In this document: piece by piece, positions 43,258 through 53,008 of the stretch
Layout: every line of letters begins with the position of its first letter
How positions within the stretch are numbered: the first letter of the stretch is position 1
Assembly: GCA_020630975.1 (NCBI GenBank)
Contig: JAHDID010000040.1
Location: 1 to 58,148 of the forward strand
Source of the DNA: Verrucomicrobiota bacterium
GTDB lineage: Bacteria; Verrucomicrobiota; Verrucomicrobiia; Verrucomicrobiales; DEV007
DNA length: 58,148 nucleotides
Reading direction: 5' to 3'
Notes under the pieces: generated by a model
The model's database searches: none
Seen by the model: only the letters and a program-made list of their open reading frames with translations
Told to the model about the DNA's origin: nothing
Translations under genes and position numbers: made by a program

Positions 43258-45816
43258 ATGATGCTGCGCTCTCCACACGCTATCGGTCTCTGGCTCCCAT
43301 CCCTCCTGGTCTGCGGAAGCCTCTTCTGGACCTGGAAAACAGCAGCGTCCTCCACAGTGGAAATCCACCCCCGTGTGCAAACCTTTGTCGGACAGTATTG
43401 CCTCGATTGCCACAGCGCGGAGAAAGAAAAAGGCGACCTGAATCTGGAAGACCTCAGCTTCGCCCTAGACGATACCAGCACCGCCCAATACTGGCAGGAT
43501 GTGCTAGACGTGCTGAATCTCGGAGAAATGCCGCCCGAAAACAAGCCCCAACCGACGCTAGAGGAGATGACTCAGGTGCTGGAAGATCTGACCCACTCTC
43601 TACTCGACGCTCGTAAAGCCATGGCCGATACCGGCGGCCGCCCGGTAAGCCGACGGCTGAATCGGCGCGAGTACAGCCGCTTCGTCGGCGATCTGCTCGG
43701 TGTCGATGTGGATGAGAATCTACTACCCGATGATGATACCTACGAGGGATTCGACACCGTCGGCGCATCGCTCTCGCTAACGGGCTTTCACATCGACCGC
43801 TACCTCCAGACAGCCCGCGATGCCCTGACCAAACTTCAGCCCGAGCAACCTGCCTCCCCCATCGAACGCACCGACGTGACTCACCGAGGCGGTGCCCGCC
43901 GCATCGAGGAAGCCTACCAAAAGTACAAGCAACTCTACGAATCGGGCGAGATCGCTCACCCCGACCTAGACGCCGAGACCTACCGGCGCATCACGCCGAC
44001 CAATCGGCGCACCTATAAACAGCACTATCTGACTGCCAAAAACCTATACCACAACTTTGAAAAATTCGACGAAGGCTGGGTGATCATCGATCCTCGCGCA
44101 GGGCACTCGGTAGTCATCGATATGGCTGATAAACCAGCAGGCCGATACCTGCTGAGGACACGTATCGCCGCAGCAGGCAAAAATCAGGAGAAAGGCCGAT
44201 ACCTCGGTCTACAGCGACGCTCGGAGTCGGAAGATGCTCTAAATGGCACGATGGCCTACTCCCACGTCCGCGGCACCATGGCCGCACCTGAGATCCTAGA
44301 GATACCGATCGAGACGCATGGCTTCGATACCAATTTCGTGATGCGCTGTCGCCAGCCAGAGGAGCCCGAGTCTGCGGATTTCGAGGATTATATCCGACCC
44401 TTTCAACCGACCCGCAAAATCACCTGGTATGAACAAGGGGTCTGGGTCGATTGGGTAGAGGTGATCGGTCCTATCTCGCCCAATAAAAATCGCTACGCAG
44501 AAATCTTTCCCCAAGGCACCACTCCGACCGCATCGGAAGCTGATGCCTACGCTCAATCGATACTCCAGCGCTTTGGCCAGCGCGCCTTTCGCGGCCAAGC
44601 ACCCGACCCTGCGGATATCTCTAGCACGCTACAATTTTATCACTTGGCAGAGGAGAATGGTCGCGACTTTGAGTCTGCAGTGAAAGAAGCCATGGCCTAC
44701 ATGATGATCAGCCCACGCTTTCTGTACGCCATCGAGCCAGGGGGAGAAAAGATCACCCAACTAGACGCCAGAGGCCTAGCCAATCGACTCGCCCTATTCC
44801 TGTGGAGCGGCGTACCAGATGCCGCACTCCTCGCTACAGTCTCCGATCGATCGATCCTCAGCGATGAGGTGCTCACCGCTCAGGTCGATCGCATGCTAAA
44901 GCATCCGAGAGCAGAGGCATTTTACGACAACTTCATGGACCAATGGCTGAGCTTGCACGAGATCGAGAGTGTCGCCTTTCCAGAGGAATACAAAAAAGTA
45001 ACTCTCGCTTCCGCCAAACGCGAACCCGTAGAGACCTACAAGTATCTTATGCGAGAAAATCTAAGCTTGATCAATCTGATTCGGTCCGACTTCGTCGTAG
45101 TGAATGCTCTACTCGCCGAGTTCTACGGACTCCCCGACGTGATAGGCAATGACTATCGGCCAGTGCCCGTACCTGGCGATTCCATCCGTGGCGGCCTGCT
45201 CGGCATGACGGCGATCCTCGGTATGGGCGGTGATGGTGAAAAATCTTTACCCATCAAACGAGGCGCTTTCGTAGCGGCCAAGATCATCGATCGCCATCCG
45301 CCATCGCCACCACCGAATGTGCCACTGATCAAAGTCGATGGCAGACAGTCCACGCGGGCTTTATTCGAAGCGCACTCCGACAAAGCATCCTGCGCCTCAT
45401 GCCACCAGCGGTTTGACTCCTTCGGCTTCGCCCTAGAGAGCTTCGACGAGCTAGGCCTATGGCGCGACACCGAGCTGCTGAGGTGGAAAACCGTAGTTAA
45501 TAATGACGGTACCGAAAAATTGGTAAAACTCAAAGAACCCACAGCCGTACCTATAGAAACTCACGGTGTATTGGAGGATGGCAAAACTCCATTCGCCAAC
45601 TACCACGAAATGGTTGAACTATTATCCGCCCAAAAAGGCGACCAATTCACTACCGGTATGGTGAAAGGACTGATCAAATACGGAATCGGCAGACCAGTCA
45701 GTTTTACCGATACAGAAATGATCGAGCAACTCGTCAGCGAGAGTGCACAAAATGACTACCGCGCCCGCGATCTGGTGAAAGCGTTTGTGCTGAGTCGAGC
45801 GTTTAGGAGTAAGTAA
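43258..45816 (+). CDS. Planctomycete-type cytochrome / DUF1587-1592-1588-1585 protein (operon B)
   Basis: An 852-residue paralogue of the gene at 40-42.4 kb. After an N-terminal membrane segment (about 8-30) comes the haem motif C48-LDC-H52. DUF1587 includes VSRRLNRREYSRFVGDLLGV. A longer insert follows (about 200-400). DUF1592, DUF1588 and DUF1585 are complete, with a second CxxCH in CASCHQRFDSFGFALESFDELG. The C-terminus ends YRARDLVKAFVLSRAFRSK. It begins 176 bases from the divergent operon A and is followed after 11 bases by its DUF1552 partner. Confidence 0.88.
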   Translation: MMLRSPHAIGLWLPSLLVCGSLFWTWKTAASSTVEIHPRVQTFVGQYCLDCHSAEKEKGDLNLEDLSFALDDTSTAQYWQDVLDVLNLGEMPPENKPQPTLEEMTQVLEDLTHSLLDARKAMADTGGRPVSRRLNRREYSRFVGDLLGVDVDENLLPDDDTYEGFDTVGASLSLTGFHIDRYLQTARDALTKLQPEQPASPIERTDVTHRGGARRIEEAYQKYKQLYESGEIAHPDLDAETYRRITPTNRRTYKQHYLTAKNLYHNFEKFDEGWVIIDPRAGHSVVIDMADKPAGRYLLRTRIAAAGKNQEKGRYLGLQRRSESEDALNGTMAYSHVRGTMAAPEILEIPIETHGFDTNFVMRCRQPEEPESADFEDYIRPFQPTRKITWYEQGVWVDWVEVIGPISPNKNRYAEIFPQGTTPTASEADAYAQSILQRFGQRAFRGQAPDPADISSTLQFYHLAEENGRDFESAVKEAMAYMMISPRFLYAIEPGGEKITQLDARGLANRLALFLWSGVPDAALLATVSDRSILSDEVLTAQVDRMLKHPRAEAFYDNFMDQWLSLHEIESVAFPEEYKKVTLASAKREPVETYKYLMRENLSLINLIRSDFVVVNALLAEFYGLPDVIGNDYRPVPVPGDSIRGGLLGMTAILGMGGDGEKSLPIKRGAFVAAKIIDRHPPSPPPNVPLIKVDGRQSTRALFEAHSDKASCASCHQRFDSFGFALESFDELGLWRDTELLRWKTVVNNDGTEKLVKLKEPTAVPIETHGVLEDGKTPFANYHEMVELLSAQKGDQFTTGMVKGLIKYGIGRPVSFTDTEMIEQLVSESAQNDYRARDLVKAFVLSRAFRSK

Positions 45817-45827
45817 AGAAGCAAGAG

Positions 45828-47096
45828 ATGACCACTAAAGTGAAAAGAAGAACCTTCCTAGCATCGTCGGGCGCCTTTATGGCCCTACCCAAGATGGAAT
45901 CTCTCGCTGGAGAAGCCGTGGCGCAGGCCGACGCGAAAAAGCTAGTCTACCTAGGCTTTAACTTCGGCTGCAGCCCCAACTGGTGGGAGGACAATACTGG
46001 GGACTACTTTTACAAAAAATTGAAGGTGCTAAAGAACCACCAGAAAGAAGTATCCATACTGCGCAACTTCGATGCCTCCAGCGCTGGCAATCCCCACTGG
46101 GGCACCTCGACTCTACTGACCTGTCACGATGTGCATAGCACTCCGGGTAAGTCCTTTCAAAATGCGATCTCCTGCGATCAGGTAGCCGCCCGTGAGCTGG
46201 GCCAAGCCTACCGCTACCCATCTCTCGTGCTATCCAGCCCCAACTCATCAGGCTCTGGTGATGGTGGCTGGGGGCCGGGGCACTCCCTCTCGTGGAATGA
46301 GCGAGGCGATGCCATCCCTGCTATGACCAGTCCTCTCGATCTGTATCACGCCCTATTCGGCGGGGGCAAGGTGAGCAAAGAGGAGCAAGTCTATCGCCTC
46401 AAACAAAAGCGTAGCATGATGGACTCGCTAGTCAGCGACATCAAAAGGCTCAACCGCCAGCTGATCCCTGAAGATCGAGAGAAAATGGAACAATACACCA
46501 GCTCCATCCGCCAGATCGAGCTAGACATAGCCCGTGCCGAGAAGTGGATCGATACGCCTTTCCCAAAAGCTACCGTCGATAAGCCAGGCCCTCATATCGT
46601 ATCCGGATCGCCCGAGGAGCTAGACCTGATGTATTCGCTGATCACTGCGGCTTTACAGAGCGGCTCGACGCGAGTCATCACCTACCGCCAATCGACCGAC
46701 GGTATACTCCGAAAGCTCAACTTCGCCTCCGAGTCCCATAGTCTGAACCACCTGCGTGGTGACGAAAGCTTGAAACTAAACGACAGCCGCGACAAGCTGC
46801 GCCTACAGGCACTGGGCCGATTCTTTGATCGAATGAAGGCAGTGACCGAAGCCAACGGCAAATCGCTATTCGACAACACCATCAGCAGTTTTGCCTGCAA
46901 TATCGCCTACGAGCACCGCATCAAAGACATACCGGCAGTGGTAGCTGGAGGCAGCCTAAAGCATCGCAGCGTGATCCATGACAAAGATCATACCCGCAAG
47001 AGTGCCGATATCTGGCTGACGACTTTGCAAGCAGCAGGTTGTGAGGCGGAAAGCTTCGCTGGTAGCAGCACGGTAGTCGGCGATCTGATAGGATGA
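45828..47096 (+). CDS. DUF1552 protein, Tat-exported (operon B)
   Basis: A 422-residue DUF1552 protein starting MTTKVKRRTFLASSGAFMAL, a clear Tat signal (KRRTFLA). Family landmarks are LVYLGFNFGCSPNWW, NPHWGTSTLLT, AISCDQVAARELG, LDLYHALFGG and TRVITYRQSTDG. The ATG follows AAGAG. It is 11 bases behind the DUF1592 gene and is a paralogue of 38758-40008, so the two operons mirror each other. The tRNA gene lies 44 bases beyond its stop on the other strand. Confidence 0.88.
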   Translation: MTTKVKRRTFLASSGAFMALPKMESLAGEAVAQADAKKLVYLGFNFGCSPNWWEDNTGDYFYKKLKVLKNHQKEVSILRNFDASSAGNPHWGTSTLLTCHDVHSTPGKSFQNAISCDQVAARELGQAYRYPSLVLSSPNSSGSGDGGWGPGHSLSWNERGDAIPAMTSPLDLYHALFGGGKVSKEEQVYRLKQKRSMMDSLVSDIKRLNRQLIPEDREKMEQYTSSIRQIELDIARAEKWIDTPFPKATVDKPGPHIVSGSPEELDLMYSLITAALQSGSTRVITYRQSTDGILRKLNFASESHSLNHLRGDESLKLNDSRDKLRLQALGRFFDRMKAVTEANGKSLFDNTISSFACNIAYEHRIKDIPAVVAGGSLKHRSVIHDKDHTRKSADIWLTTLQAAGCEAESFAGSSTVVGDLIG

Positions 47097-47139
47097 CCAG
47101 CTGCCTGCCCGAGGCTTGAGGGGAAAAAAGAAGGGAAAA

Positions 47140-47213
<74 letters not shown>

Positions 47214-47228
47214 TTTTCATTCCCTAGT

Positions 47229-47272
47229 AAAAAACCGGGGCGAAAGTATCGCCGATTCTTCGGCTTTGGCAA
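47229..47272 (-). promoter_or_regulatory. Candidate tRNA-Arg promoter overlapping lysC transcript end
   Basis: On the minus strand TTGCCA (47272-47267) and GATACT (47250-47245) are separated by 16 bases and would start transcription about 25-30 bases before the tRNA. The same DNA can form alternative hairpins, GCCGA/TCGGC (47251-47264) or GGCGA/TCGCC, the latter followed by six T residues (47234-47229). It could thus also end the lysC transcript. Confidence 0.4.
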
Positions 47273-47286
47273 GTATCGGGAAAAGC

Positions 47287-48519
47287 TTACTGAGCCAAGT
47301 TGAACGCGCTGTGCACGACGTTGGCAGCTTCCTCGATCTGATCTTCGGCTACGGTCACCGTGATTTTGATCTCGGAGGTGGAAATCATCTCGATATTCAC
47401 ACCTGCACTGGACAGTGCGGCAAACATCTCTGCAGCGACACCGCTGTGACTCTTCATTCCGATACCGACGACGCTGAGCTTGGCGATACCATCTCTGGCT
47501 TCGACCTTCACTCCATCGCCGATCTCGCTCAGGACAGGCGCTAGCGCCGCCTCTGCTTTGGCGATGTCGTTTTTGTGCACGGTGAAAGAGATGTCTGTCG
47601 TGTCGCACTTGGAGACCGAGACATTCTGCACGATCATGTCGACATTGATATTGGCATCCGAGATAGCTCCAAAGATCTTACCCGCCGTGCCTGGCTGATC
47701 GCCGACACTGGTGATGGTGACTTTGGCCTGCTCTCTCTCGAGGCTGACCCCGCGGATGACTACGGATTCCATGCTCATGGTTTCTTCTCGTACAGTGGTA
47801 CCGGGATTGTTGTTTAGACTGCTGCGGACTTGAAAAACGACGCCAAACTTTTTGGCAAATTCAACTGATCGGCTCTGCATGACCTTGGTGCCGGAGCTGG
47901 CCATCTCGAGCATCTCGTCGTATGAGATCTCATCGATCTTTTGAGCATCTTTTACCACGCGTGGATCACAGGTGTAGACGCCATCGACATCGGTGTAGAT
48001 CTGGCAGAGATCAGCATCGATCGCCGCAGCCATAGCGATAGCTGTCAGGTCTGAGCCTCCACGGCCGAGCGTGGTGATCTTGCCATCGGGTGTCTGCCCC
48101 TGGAAGCCTGCTAGGATCACGATATTGCCATCGTCCAGCAGCCGGTGGACCTCCTCTGGTGAAATGGTAGAAATGCGCGCTTTGGTGTGCACCCCATCAG
48201 TGGTGATACCTGCCTGAGCGCCCGTCAGCGAGACTGCTTTTGAGCCCATTGAGTTCAAGCACATCGCAGTGAGAGCGATCGTGGTCTGCTCGCCGGTAGA
48301 GAGGAGCACGTCCATCTCACGCTCGGTAGGATCTGCCTCCTCACCCGTCACAGCAGCTGCCAGCTCGATGAGTTTATTGGTGACTCCCGACATAGCGGAT
48401 ACCACAGCCACCACCTGGTGCCCAGCCTGCTGAGTCTCCAGGATACGCTTTGCGACATTGCGGATCCGCTCCGGTGTCCCCACCGAAGTTCCCCCGTATT
48501 TTTGCACGATTAAGCTCAC
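47287..48519 (-). CDS. lysC: Aspartate kinase
   Basis: A 410-residue aspartokinase catalysing ATP-dependent phosphorylation of aspartate, the first step to lysine, threonine and methionine. Landmarks are KYGGTSV (7-13), VVSAMSGVTNKL, STGEQTT, LGRGGSDLTA and IYTDVDGVYTCDPR. Two ACT domains fill the C-terminus from about residue 265, giving the allosteric part. The start is GTG 48519 with no clear Shine-Dalgarno motif. It stands alone between the secretin and tRNA-Arg genes. No lysine riboswitch is visible in the 138-base leader; an A/T tract (48535-48550) and a GCCCGTACGGGC palindrome lie there. Confidence 0.96.
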   Translation of the reverse strand: MSLIVQKYGGTSVGTPERIRNVAKRILETQQAGHQVVAVVSAMSGVTNKLIELAAAVTGEEADPTEREMDVLLSTGEQTTIALTAMCLNSMGSKAVSLTGAQAGITTDGVHTKARISTISPEEVHRLLDDGNIVILAGFQGQTPDGKITTLGRGGSDLTAIAMAAAIDADLCQIYTDVDGVYTCDPRVVKDAQKIDEISYDEMLEMASSGTKVMQSRSVEFAKKFGVVFQVRSSLNNNPGTTVREETMSMESVVIRGVSLEREQAKVTITSVGDQPGTAGKIFGAISDANINVDMIVQNVSVSKCDTTDISFTVHKNDIAKAEAALAPVLSEIGDGVKVEARDGIAKLSVVGIGMKSHSGVAAEMFAALSSAGVNIEMISTSEIKITVTVAEDQIEEAANVVHSAFNLAQ

Positions 48520-48626
48520 GGCGGCATATATCGGCCTTTTTTAAAAAAAGTCTACTCACAAACCGCATCGAGAACATCTCTCTTAGTCTTTATCGTAATC
48601 CTCCGCAGATTCGCGACCAGCAGCTA

Positions 48627-48638
48627 GCCCGTACGGGC
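48627..48638. other. GCCCGTACGGGC palindrome between secretin and lysC
   Basis: A perfect 12-base palindrome, 20 bases beyond the secretin stop and about 108 bases upstream of the lysC start. It could be a regulator site for lysC, or part of the secretin transcript end. No T-run follows on the minus strand. Confidence 0.35.
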
Positions 48639-48657
48639 ACTTCAAACAGAAAAACCG

Positions 48658-51240
48658 CTACTTTTGATAACCACCACCTGCAGAACTAGGCACGGTATAA
48701 ATCGGCGTGGGCACAGACTGGGGCGGGTTCCCTGACTCAGGTGGAAAAGCATTCCCATCATACTCACCTGAGAGCGGACTATTCAAGGGCTGGCCACCTG
48801 GATCGACCACTCTGACTGACAGAAAGATAAGAAAACCCTGCTTTTGATGACTTTCGCGCTGATTTCTAAAGGCAGCCCCCACCGCCGGTAAATCACCCAG
48901 TACAGGGATCTTATCTTCAATATCTTCGACTGTGTGCCCAAAGTAGCCACCTATCGCGATCGTATTACCATCCCATACAGTGACACTCGTCGTCTCCTTC
49001 ACCGCCTCGAAAACCGGCATCAAAATCTCGTTTTCGGTAATAACTGGTAACTGCCCGTTCCCCTGAATACCTAGTGTAGCATCTCGAATCGGCGTGCCGT
49101 AATTAATGAACCCCACGAACTCAGACATATCGACCAAGACATCGACCGTCACCTTCTTGTTGGTCGCATCCACAGTAGGAGTCACCTCCAAGACTTTGCC
49201 CAACTTGCGCATCTCAAATGCCGTAGGAGTAGCCGGAGTAGCTGGAAATCCAGCCCCTGATGTGGAGCCTGCACTGATGATATTCCCAAAGATATCGGTA
49301 ACAACGAATGTTGTCGTAATAAAATCGTTTGGGATCTCTGGGGGATCATACTCAGTCGGGTAGATGAACTCTCTACCCACCTCCATCAAAGCTCGCTGAC
49401 CTGGGACCACGTATACTTTTGATTCGCACAAACTATCGACGCCCTTAATATTCTCAAGCATCCGGACTGTGGCCTGAAAACTCGGATCCGTGAAAATGCC
49501 TGCCACTGAGAATACAGCTGGGTCGAGACCATCCGATGTATCCACTCCATTATTCAGAACCTCATCAATCGTTTGCAACGCTCCTGAAGACCCAGTGCGC
49601 AAGCCCGAAGTGACAGGAGCACCCACGGCTCCAAACGTAAAATCACTACCCAGACTCGGCGTCACAGAGTTACCATCGGTACCTCCCCCAATAAACGTTC
49701 TGGGAGTTGGCCCGATATTACTAGGCCCCAGCATCAAATCCAAACCTTTCGACTTGGCGATCTCCTCAGAGACGCGCAAGATTTTAACACCGACTTCCAC
49801 GACCTTGCTGCCAGCCTCACGAGTGGCATTCACCAGCGAATCAATCAAATCCAATGCTTCTGGGGTGTTGCGCACCATCAAAGTACTGGTGGCTGCCACA
49901 AAATTGGCCGACGCCCCTGGGCCAAAATCGACGCCATTTTCCTCAAGAAATTCCTGAGGCGTCTTTTTCTTCACCAGCCCACCTCCAGCATCATCCGCTG
50001 GAGCGGCAAAAGGATCCACAGGACCAGCAGCGGCAGCAGCACCACCACCAGAGATAAAACCTGGAGGCACGGTCCACGTGCGGGTATCCAGCACGCGCTG
50101 GGAGCCCGCTACTTTGGATACGATCATGATGCTGTACTGATCCACGCGATAGGCCACACCAGCTAGCTGAGTGACATAGCCGAGCACAGCTGCTAGCGGC
50201 GCATTGACGATCTTAAACGTCACCGGTATTGCACCAGGATTCTCACCCGCGCCGAAAGTTCCCGTATCGAGGACAAAGTTCAGCCCCTTACCCTCTGGAT
50301 CTAGCTCAGCAGCTCGCTGGTCCAAAAAGATCAAGACATCTGCCAGAGGTGTGTCGTCGAACTCGATCGACGGCACTATGATGGTGTTCAACTTATTCTG
50401 AGTGACAGCACGCGGATCTTCACCTATTCGACCTGCCTCTACCGAGATATCGGCAGCGCCAAGCCGAGGCACTGGCAGCTCCCACTCTTGGGCCACTTCA
50501 CGCATCTTGGTGGCCCGAGTCTGATCATAGGCCACCTCGTAGTAGTTCAGCCGATGTCTCTCGACCTGCTCCATACCACGACGTGCTGCAGCATTGGTAG
50601 GATCGATGTTCAATACCTGGATGAAAGCCTTCTCCGCTTGATCGAACTTACCATACTCAATAGCCCCTTGGCCTAGCTTGAGCAGACGCTTCACCTTATC
50701 GACATTCTCGAGATGCCTTGGTGTGATCGCCTGAGTGTAGTAGTCGGGATCGTCCAGCTGCTTGAGCAGTCGAGACAGCCCAGGGTCCAGAGACGATGGC
50801 GGCATATCCGCCTGTGCCCCTAGCTTCATCGCCTGGGTGATCGAGCGCCTAGCCTCGGGCCACTGAGCCCCATCGATCATCTGCTGGGCGTACTGTGCCG
50901 TAGCCGACTGGTAGCGGCGATACACCGTGCGACGCAGAGCATCGGTAGCCCTGCTGTCAGGCAGCGCCTCGAATGCCGCCTGGAAAAAATCCATCGCCTC
51001 GCCATAGGAGCGATCTGCCTGAGCGACAGCGCCAGCCTCGACCAGCTTTTGCGCCTGCTGCACCATCTGCTGGCGTCGCATCACCTCGCTCGTAGCGATA
51101 TCCGATACCGAGCCCTGCTGCCCTAGTGCGCAGCCCAAAGCACAGAGAAGCGAGACCAAAGTGATCCCACTCTTCCGAAAAACTTGGGTAGAATATGTAT
51201 CGTGCCTAAACAAAGCGTGTGCGTCGTGTCGACCTTTCAC
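48658..51240 (-). CDS. Secretin, Amuc_1098-like type IV pilus outer-membrane protein
   Basis: An 860-residue outer-membrane secretin. After a long n-region the signal core reads ITLVSLLCALGCALG (about 26-40). Two or more TPR-like helical repeats (about 65-250) are followed by STN/N-domain segments (about 285-400, FDDTPLADVLIFLDQ). A Gly/Ala/Pro linker comes next, then the secretin domain (about 480-820) with VGVKILRVSEEIAKSKG and the closing VPVLGDLPAVGAAFRNQ. The C-terminal tail is Pro-rich. It resembles the Akkermansia Amuc_1098 pilus secretin. That gene normally lies with pilM-, pilN- and pilO-like genes; here none are beside it. The only Met before the signal is at 51240. Confidence 0.82.
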   Translation of the reverse strand: MKGRHDAHALFRHDTYSTQVFRKSGITLVSLLCALGCALGQQGSVSDIATSEVMRRQQMVQQAQKLVEAGAVAQADRSYGEAMDFFQAAFEALPDSRATDALRRTVYRRYQSATAQYAQQMIDGAQWPEARRSITQAMKLGAQADMPPSSLDPGLSRLLKQLDDPDYYTQAITPRHLENVDKVKRLLKLGQGAIEYGKFDQAEKAFIQVLNIDPTNAAARRGMEQVERHRLNYYEVAYDQTRATKMREVAQEWELPVPRLGAADISVEAGRIGEDPRAVTQNKLNTIIVPSIEFDDTPLADVLIFLDQRAAELDPEGKGLNFVLDTGTFGAGENPGAIPVTFKIVNAPLAAVLGYVTQLAGVAYRVDQYSIMIVSKVAGSQRVLDTRTWTVPPGFISGGGAAAAAGPVDPFAAPADDAGGGLVKKKTPQEFLEENGVDFGPGASANFVAATSTLMVRNTPEALDLIDSLVNATREAGSKVVEVGVKILRVSEEIAKSKGLDLMLGPSNIGPTPRTFIGGGTDGNSVTPSLGSDFTFGAVGAPVTSGLRTGSSGALQTIDEVLNNGVDTSDGLDPAVFSVAGIFTDPSFQATVRMLENIKGVDSLCESKVYVVPGQRALMEVGREFIYPTEYDPPEIPNDFITTTFVVTDIFGNIISAGSTSGAGFPATPATPTAFEMRKLGKVLEVTPTVDATNKKVTVDVLVDMSEFVGFINYGTPIRDATLGIQGNGQLPVITENEILMPVFEAVKETTSVTVWDGNTIAIGGYFGHTVEDIEDKIPVLGDLPAVGAAFRNQRESHQKQGFLIFLSVRVVDPGGQPLNSPLSGEYDGNAFPPESGNPPQSVPTPIYTVPSSAGGGYQK

Positions 51241-51314
51241 TGCGACCCTAGCAGGGGATACAGGGTGAAAGCAAGTGGAACCCCACGTATTTCAGCTTCG
51301 CTTTTCCTGATTAC

Positions 51315-52871
51315 TTAGGCCTTCTTACCCTTGGTCTTTTTCTTCTTTTCCGGTTTCACCGGCATCAGCCCTGTGTCATCGGCGGGCACTTGGTAGTACT
51401 CGCGCAGACGAGACAGCTCTTTCTCCAGATCCTTCTGCACCTGATCGTAGTCAGTCTGCCCATGCACCGAATTCATCTCATTCGGATCCTTTGCGAGGTC
51501 GAAAAGCTCCCACTCATTCAGCTGGTAGTAGTGGATCAGTTTGTGCTGACCATTCGTCACGCCATAGTGGCGAGCCACACTGTGAGCTCCGGGAAATTCA
51601 TAGTAATGGTAGTAGAAAGACTGGCGCCAATCTTTCGGCTGCTCACCTTTGAACAGCGGCACTAGGCTCTCGCCCTGCATATCGCTAGGGGAATCCACAC
51701 CCGCGATATCGAGAAAGGTCTGCGCAAAATCCAGATTCGATGCGATATGATCGCACTCCGATCCCGGCTTTACCACACCTGGCCAGCTGACTAGCAGTGG
51801 AGTACGCAGCGACTCCTCGTACATCCAGCGCTTATCAAACCAACCGTGCTCGCCCAGATACCAGCCCTGGTCACTGGAGTAGATCACCACGGTATTCTCC
51901 GCTAGGCCAGACTCCTCGAGGTAATCGAGTACATCGCCCACAGAGTCGTCCACCGACTTCACACAGCGCAGGTAGTCCTTCACGTAGCGCTGGTACTTCC
52001 ACTGGATGATCTCTTTCTCAGTCATCGAGTCCTTTTTAGCCAGATAAGCTTCATTCTTGGGATCGTAGGCCGCATCCCAGGCGGCTTTTTGCTCTGGAGT
52101 CAGATTGTTTGGCGCCTGGAGCTTCAGATCGCGTACATTGAGGTGCGTCTTGATTTCCATGGTCTGATTCGCAGCCGGGCTGGCACGATTGCTGTAGTCA
52201 TCGAAAAGCGTCTCTGGCTCGGGGATGGTCTTGTCATCCAGCCAGGTCAGGTACTTCGGCCCTGGCTGCCAGTTACGGTGCGGCGCCTTGTGCTGAAACA
52301 TCAGCATAAAAGGCTTCTCTTCGTCCCGATCCTCTTTGAGCCAGGCCAGTGCTTTATCGCGGATGATATCAGTCGTGTAGCCAGTGTTCTCCTCTTTCGT
52401 GGGCTCGGCTTTGATATCGCCAGTCAGCATCGGCGGATTGTAGTAAGGCCCTTGGCCGATCAACACATCGAAATGATCAAACCCCTGTGGCGTCGACTTG
52501 AGGTGCCACTTTCCGATCACCGCCGTCTGATAGCCGACCTCACGCAGGAGCTTGGGGAAAGTTTGCTGACTACCATCGAAAGTATTGCCATTGCGGACGA
52601 ATCCATTCAAATGGCTGTGCTTACCCGTCTGGATCACAGCACGGCTAGGACCACAGATGCCATTGGTCACATAGCACTTGGTGAACTTCATGCCCGTCTT
52701 CGCGATCCGGTCCAGATGCGGGGTCGACATACGGCTATCATCGTAGGCACTGAGCGCCTGCTCACAGTGATCATCTGTGAAGATGAAGACAATATTCGGC
52801 CTCTCTGCTGCTACAGCCGACAGAGAAACGCAGATCGAAAGAAAACTAATCCAAGAAAACAGACGTATCAT
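51315..52871 (-). CDS. Sulfatase (formylglycine type)
   Basis: A 518-residue exported sulfatase. Signal peptide 1-22 ([22 protein letters not shown]). Metal ligands D33-D34 lie in FIFTDDHC. The formylglycine site is C73-G-P-S-R, followed by AVIQTGKHS. Further family motifs are VIGKWHL, the calcium-site [17 protein letters not shown] and [10 protein letters not shown]. The C-terminus is Lys-rich. The family includes N-sulfoglucosamine and other glycan sulfatases; the exact substrate is not readable. It precedes the secretin gene by 74 bases on the same strand and diverges from the small cytochrome gene. Confidence 0.9.
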   Translation of the reverse strand: MIRLFSWISFLSICVSLSAVAAERPNIVFIFTDDHCEQALSAYDDSRMSTPHLDRIAKTGMKFTKCYVTNGICGPSRAVIQTGKHSHLNGFVRNGNTFDGSQQTFPKLLREVGYQTAVIGKWHLKSTPQGFDHFDVLIGQGPYYNPPMLTGDIKAEPTKEENTGYTTDIIRDKALAWLKEDRDEEKPFMLMFQHKAPHRNWQPGPKYLTWLDDKTIPEPETLFDDYSNRASPAANQTMEIKTHLNVRDLKLQAPNNLTPEQKAAWDAAYDPKNEAYLAKKDSMTEKEIIQWKYQRYVKDYLRCVKSVDDSVGDVLDYLEESGLAENTVVIYSSDQGWYLGEHGWFDKRWMYEESLRTPLLVSWPGVVKPGSECDHIASNLDFAQTFLDIAGVDSPSDMQGESLVPLFKGEQPKDWRQSFYYHYYEFPGAHSVARHYGVTNGQHKLIHYYQLNEWELFDLAKDPNEMNSVHGQTDYDQVQKDLEKELSRLREYYQVPADDTGLMPVKPEKKKKTKGKKA

Positions 52872-53008
52872 GATTCAGTGTCGGCAACGATTTCCCACTG
52901 ACAACCGGCAAATATGCGTGATCTTTTAAAGGAAAGTGTTGCCGTTTATCGATTTTTTTGAAACATCGAAGTCGACACCCGTCATACCACTACCCAGACT
53001 TTACTCTT

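Noticed and set aside
48520-48657. Lysine riboswitch upstream of lysC
   Set aside because: The 138-base leader is too short and lacks the conserved five-helix core; only an A/T tract and a 12-base palindrome are seen.
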